A stretch of 15,024 nucleotides of DNA, taken from NCBI GenBank assembly GCA_016744725.1, contig JADGDW010000121.1, forward strand, positions 1-15,024. The letters run 5' to 3'. This stretch comes from Candidatus Albibeggiatoa sp. nov. BB20. GTDB taxonomy: Bacteria > Pseudomonadota > Gammaproteobacteria > Beggiatoales > Beggiatoaceae. Within the stretch, counting starts at the first letter, position 1; each line of letters starts with the position of its first letter. Below the pieces are notes generated by a model, which worked only from the letters and a program-made list of their open reading frames with translations, did not search any database and was not told where the DNA came from. A program made the position numbers and the translations under genes. Shown here piece after piece: positions 14,995 through 15,024 of the stretch.

Positions 14995-15024
14995 ATGGCT
15001 TATAATATGAGAGATGGAATACAG
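14995..15024 (+). other. Possible start of a plus-strand reading frame running out of the window
   Basis: ATG at 14995 opens a frame MAYNMRDGIQ that is still open at the window edge. There is no good ribosome binding site and too little protein to recognise. It lies 25 bases after the hairpin at 14953-14969, where the transposase gene of a small insertion element would be expected, but this is only positional. Confidence 0.2.

Overview
The window is AT-rich bacterial chromosome. The genes point to a gammaproteobacterium: a GyrB of 800 residues with the long TOPRIM-region insert of gammaproteobacteria, an ilvE / CHCC zinc-finger / waaF gene order, and UbiK. The AT-rich composition, a very large two-partner-secretion exoprotein and many palindromic intergenic repeats resemble filamentous sulfur bacteria (Thiotrichales/Beggiatoaceae). 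That lineage call is inference; no rRNA gene is present to settle it.

Layout. Bases 1-486 hold two copies of a roughly 163-bp direct repeat, the second ending just before a diverged thiamine-diphosphate enzyme of the acetolactate synthase family (487-2514, +). A hairpin-rich spacer (2515-2905) separates it from a 1056-residue TpsA-type exoprotein on the minus strand (2906-6076) that has no TpsB transporter in the window. Divergent from it runs a plus-strand series: ilvE (6443-7369), a small CHCC zinc-finger protein (7445-7645), waaF (7751-8779), ubiK (9115-9411) and a large TPR protein with a C-terminal glycosyltransferase-like domain (9512-11275). The three spacers from the zinc-finger gene to the TPR gene carry a family of AGGACTGCCAGTCCT-type palindromes, two and a third of them inside a 49-bp tandem repeat. 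A short antitoxin-like gene (11295-11705, -) converges on the TPR gene and is divergent from gyrB (11913-14315, +). After gyrB come a terminator-like hairpin and a minus-strand C-terminal half of an agmatine-deiminase-family enzyme (14406-14936), cut off next to a compact hairpin at 14953-14969 that may be the edge of a mobile element.

How the genes relate. ilvE and the acetolactate-synthase-like enzyme both belong to branched-chain amino acid chemistry by family, but they are not an operon and the latter's substrate is uncertain. waaF builds the LPS inner core, and the TPR-glycosyltransferase protein may also act in surface glycan assembly. The TpsA protein is a surface or secreted adhesin. 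ubiK and gyrB are housekeeping genes. I do not see a clearly new multi-gene system. The most unusual points are the clustered palindrome/49-bp repeat family, the TPR-glycosyltransferase fusion, the foreign-looking module and C-terminal cysteine pair in the TpsA protein, the unpaired antitoxin-like gene, and the truncated deiminase beside a hairpin.
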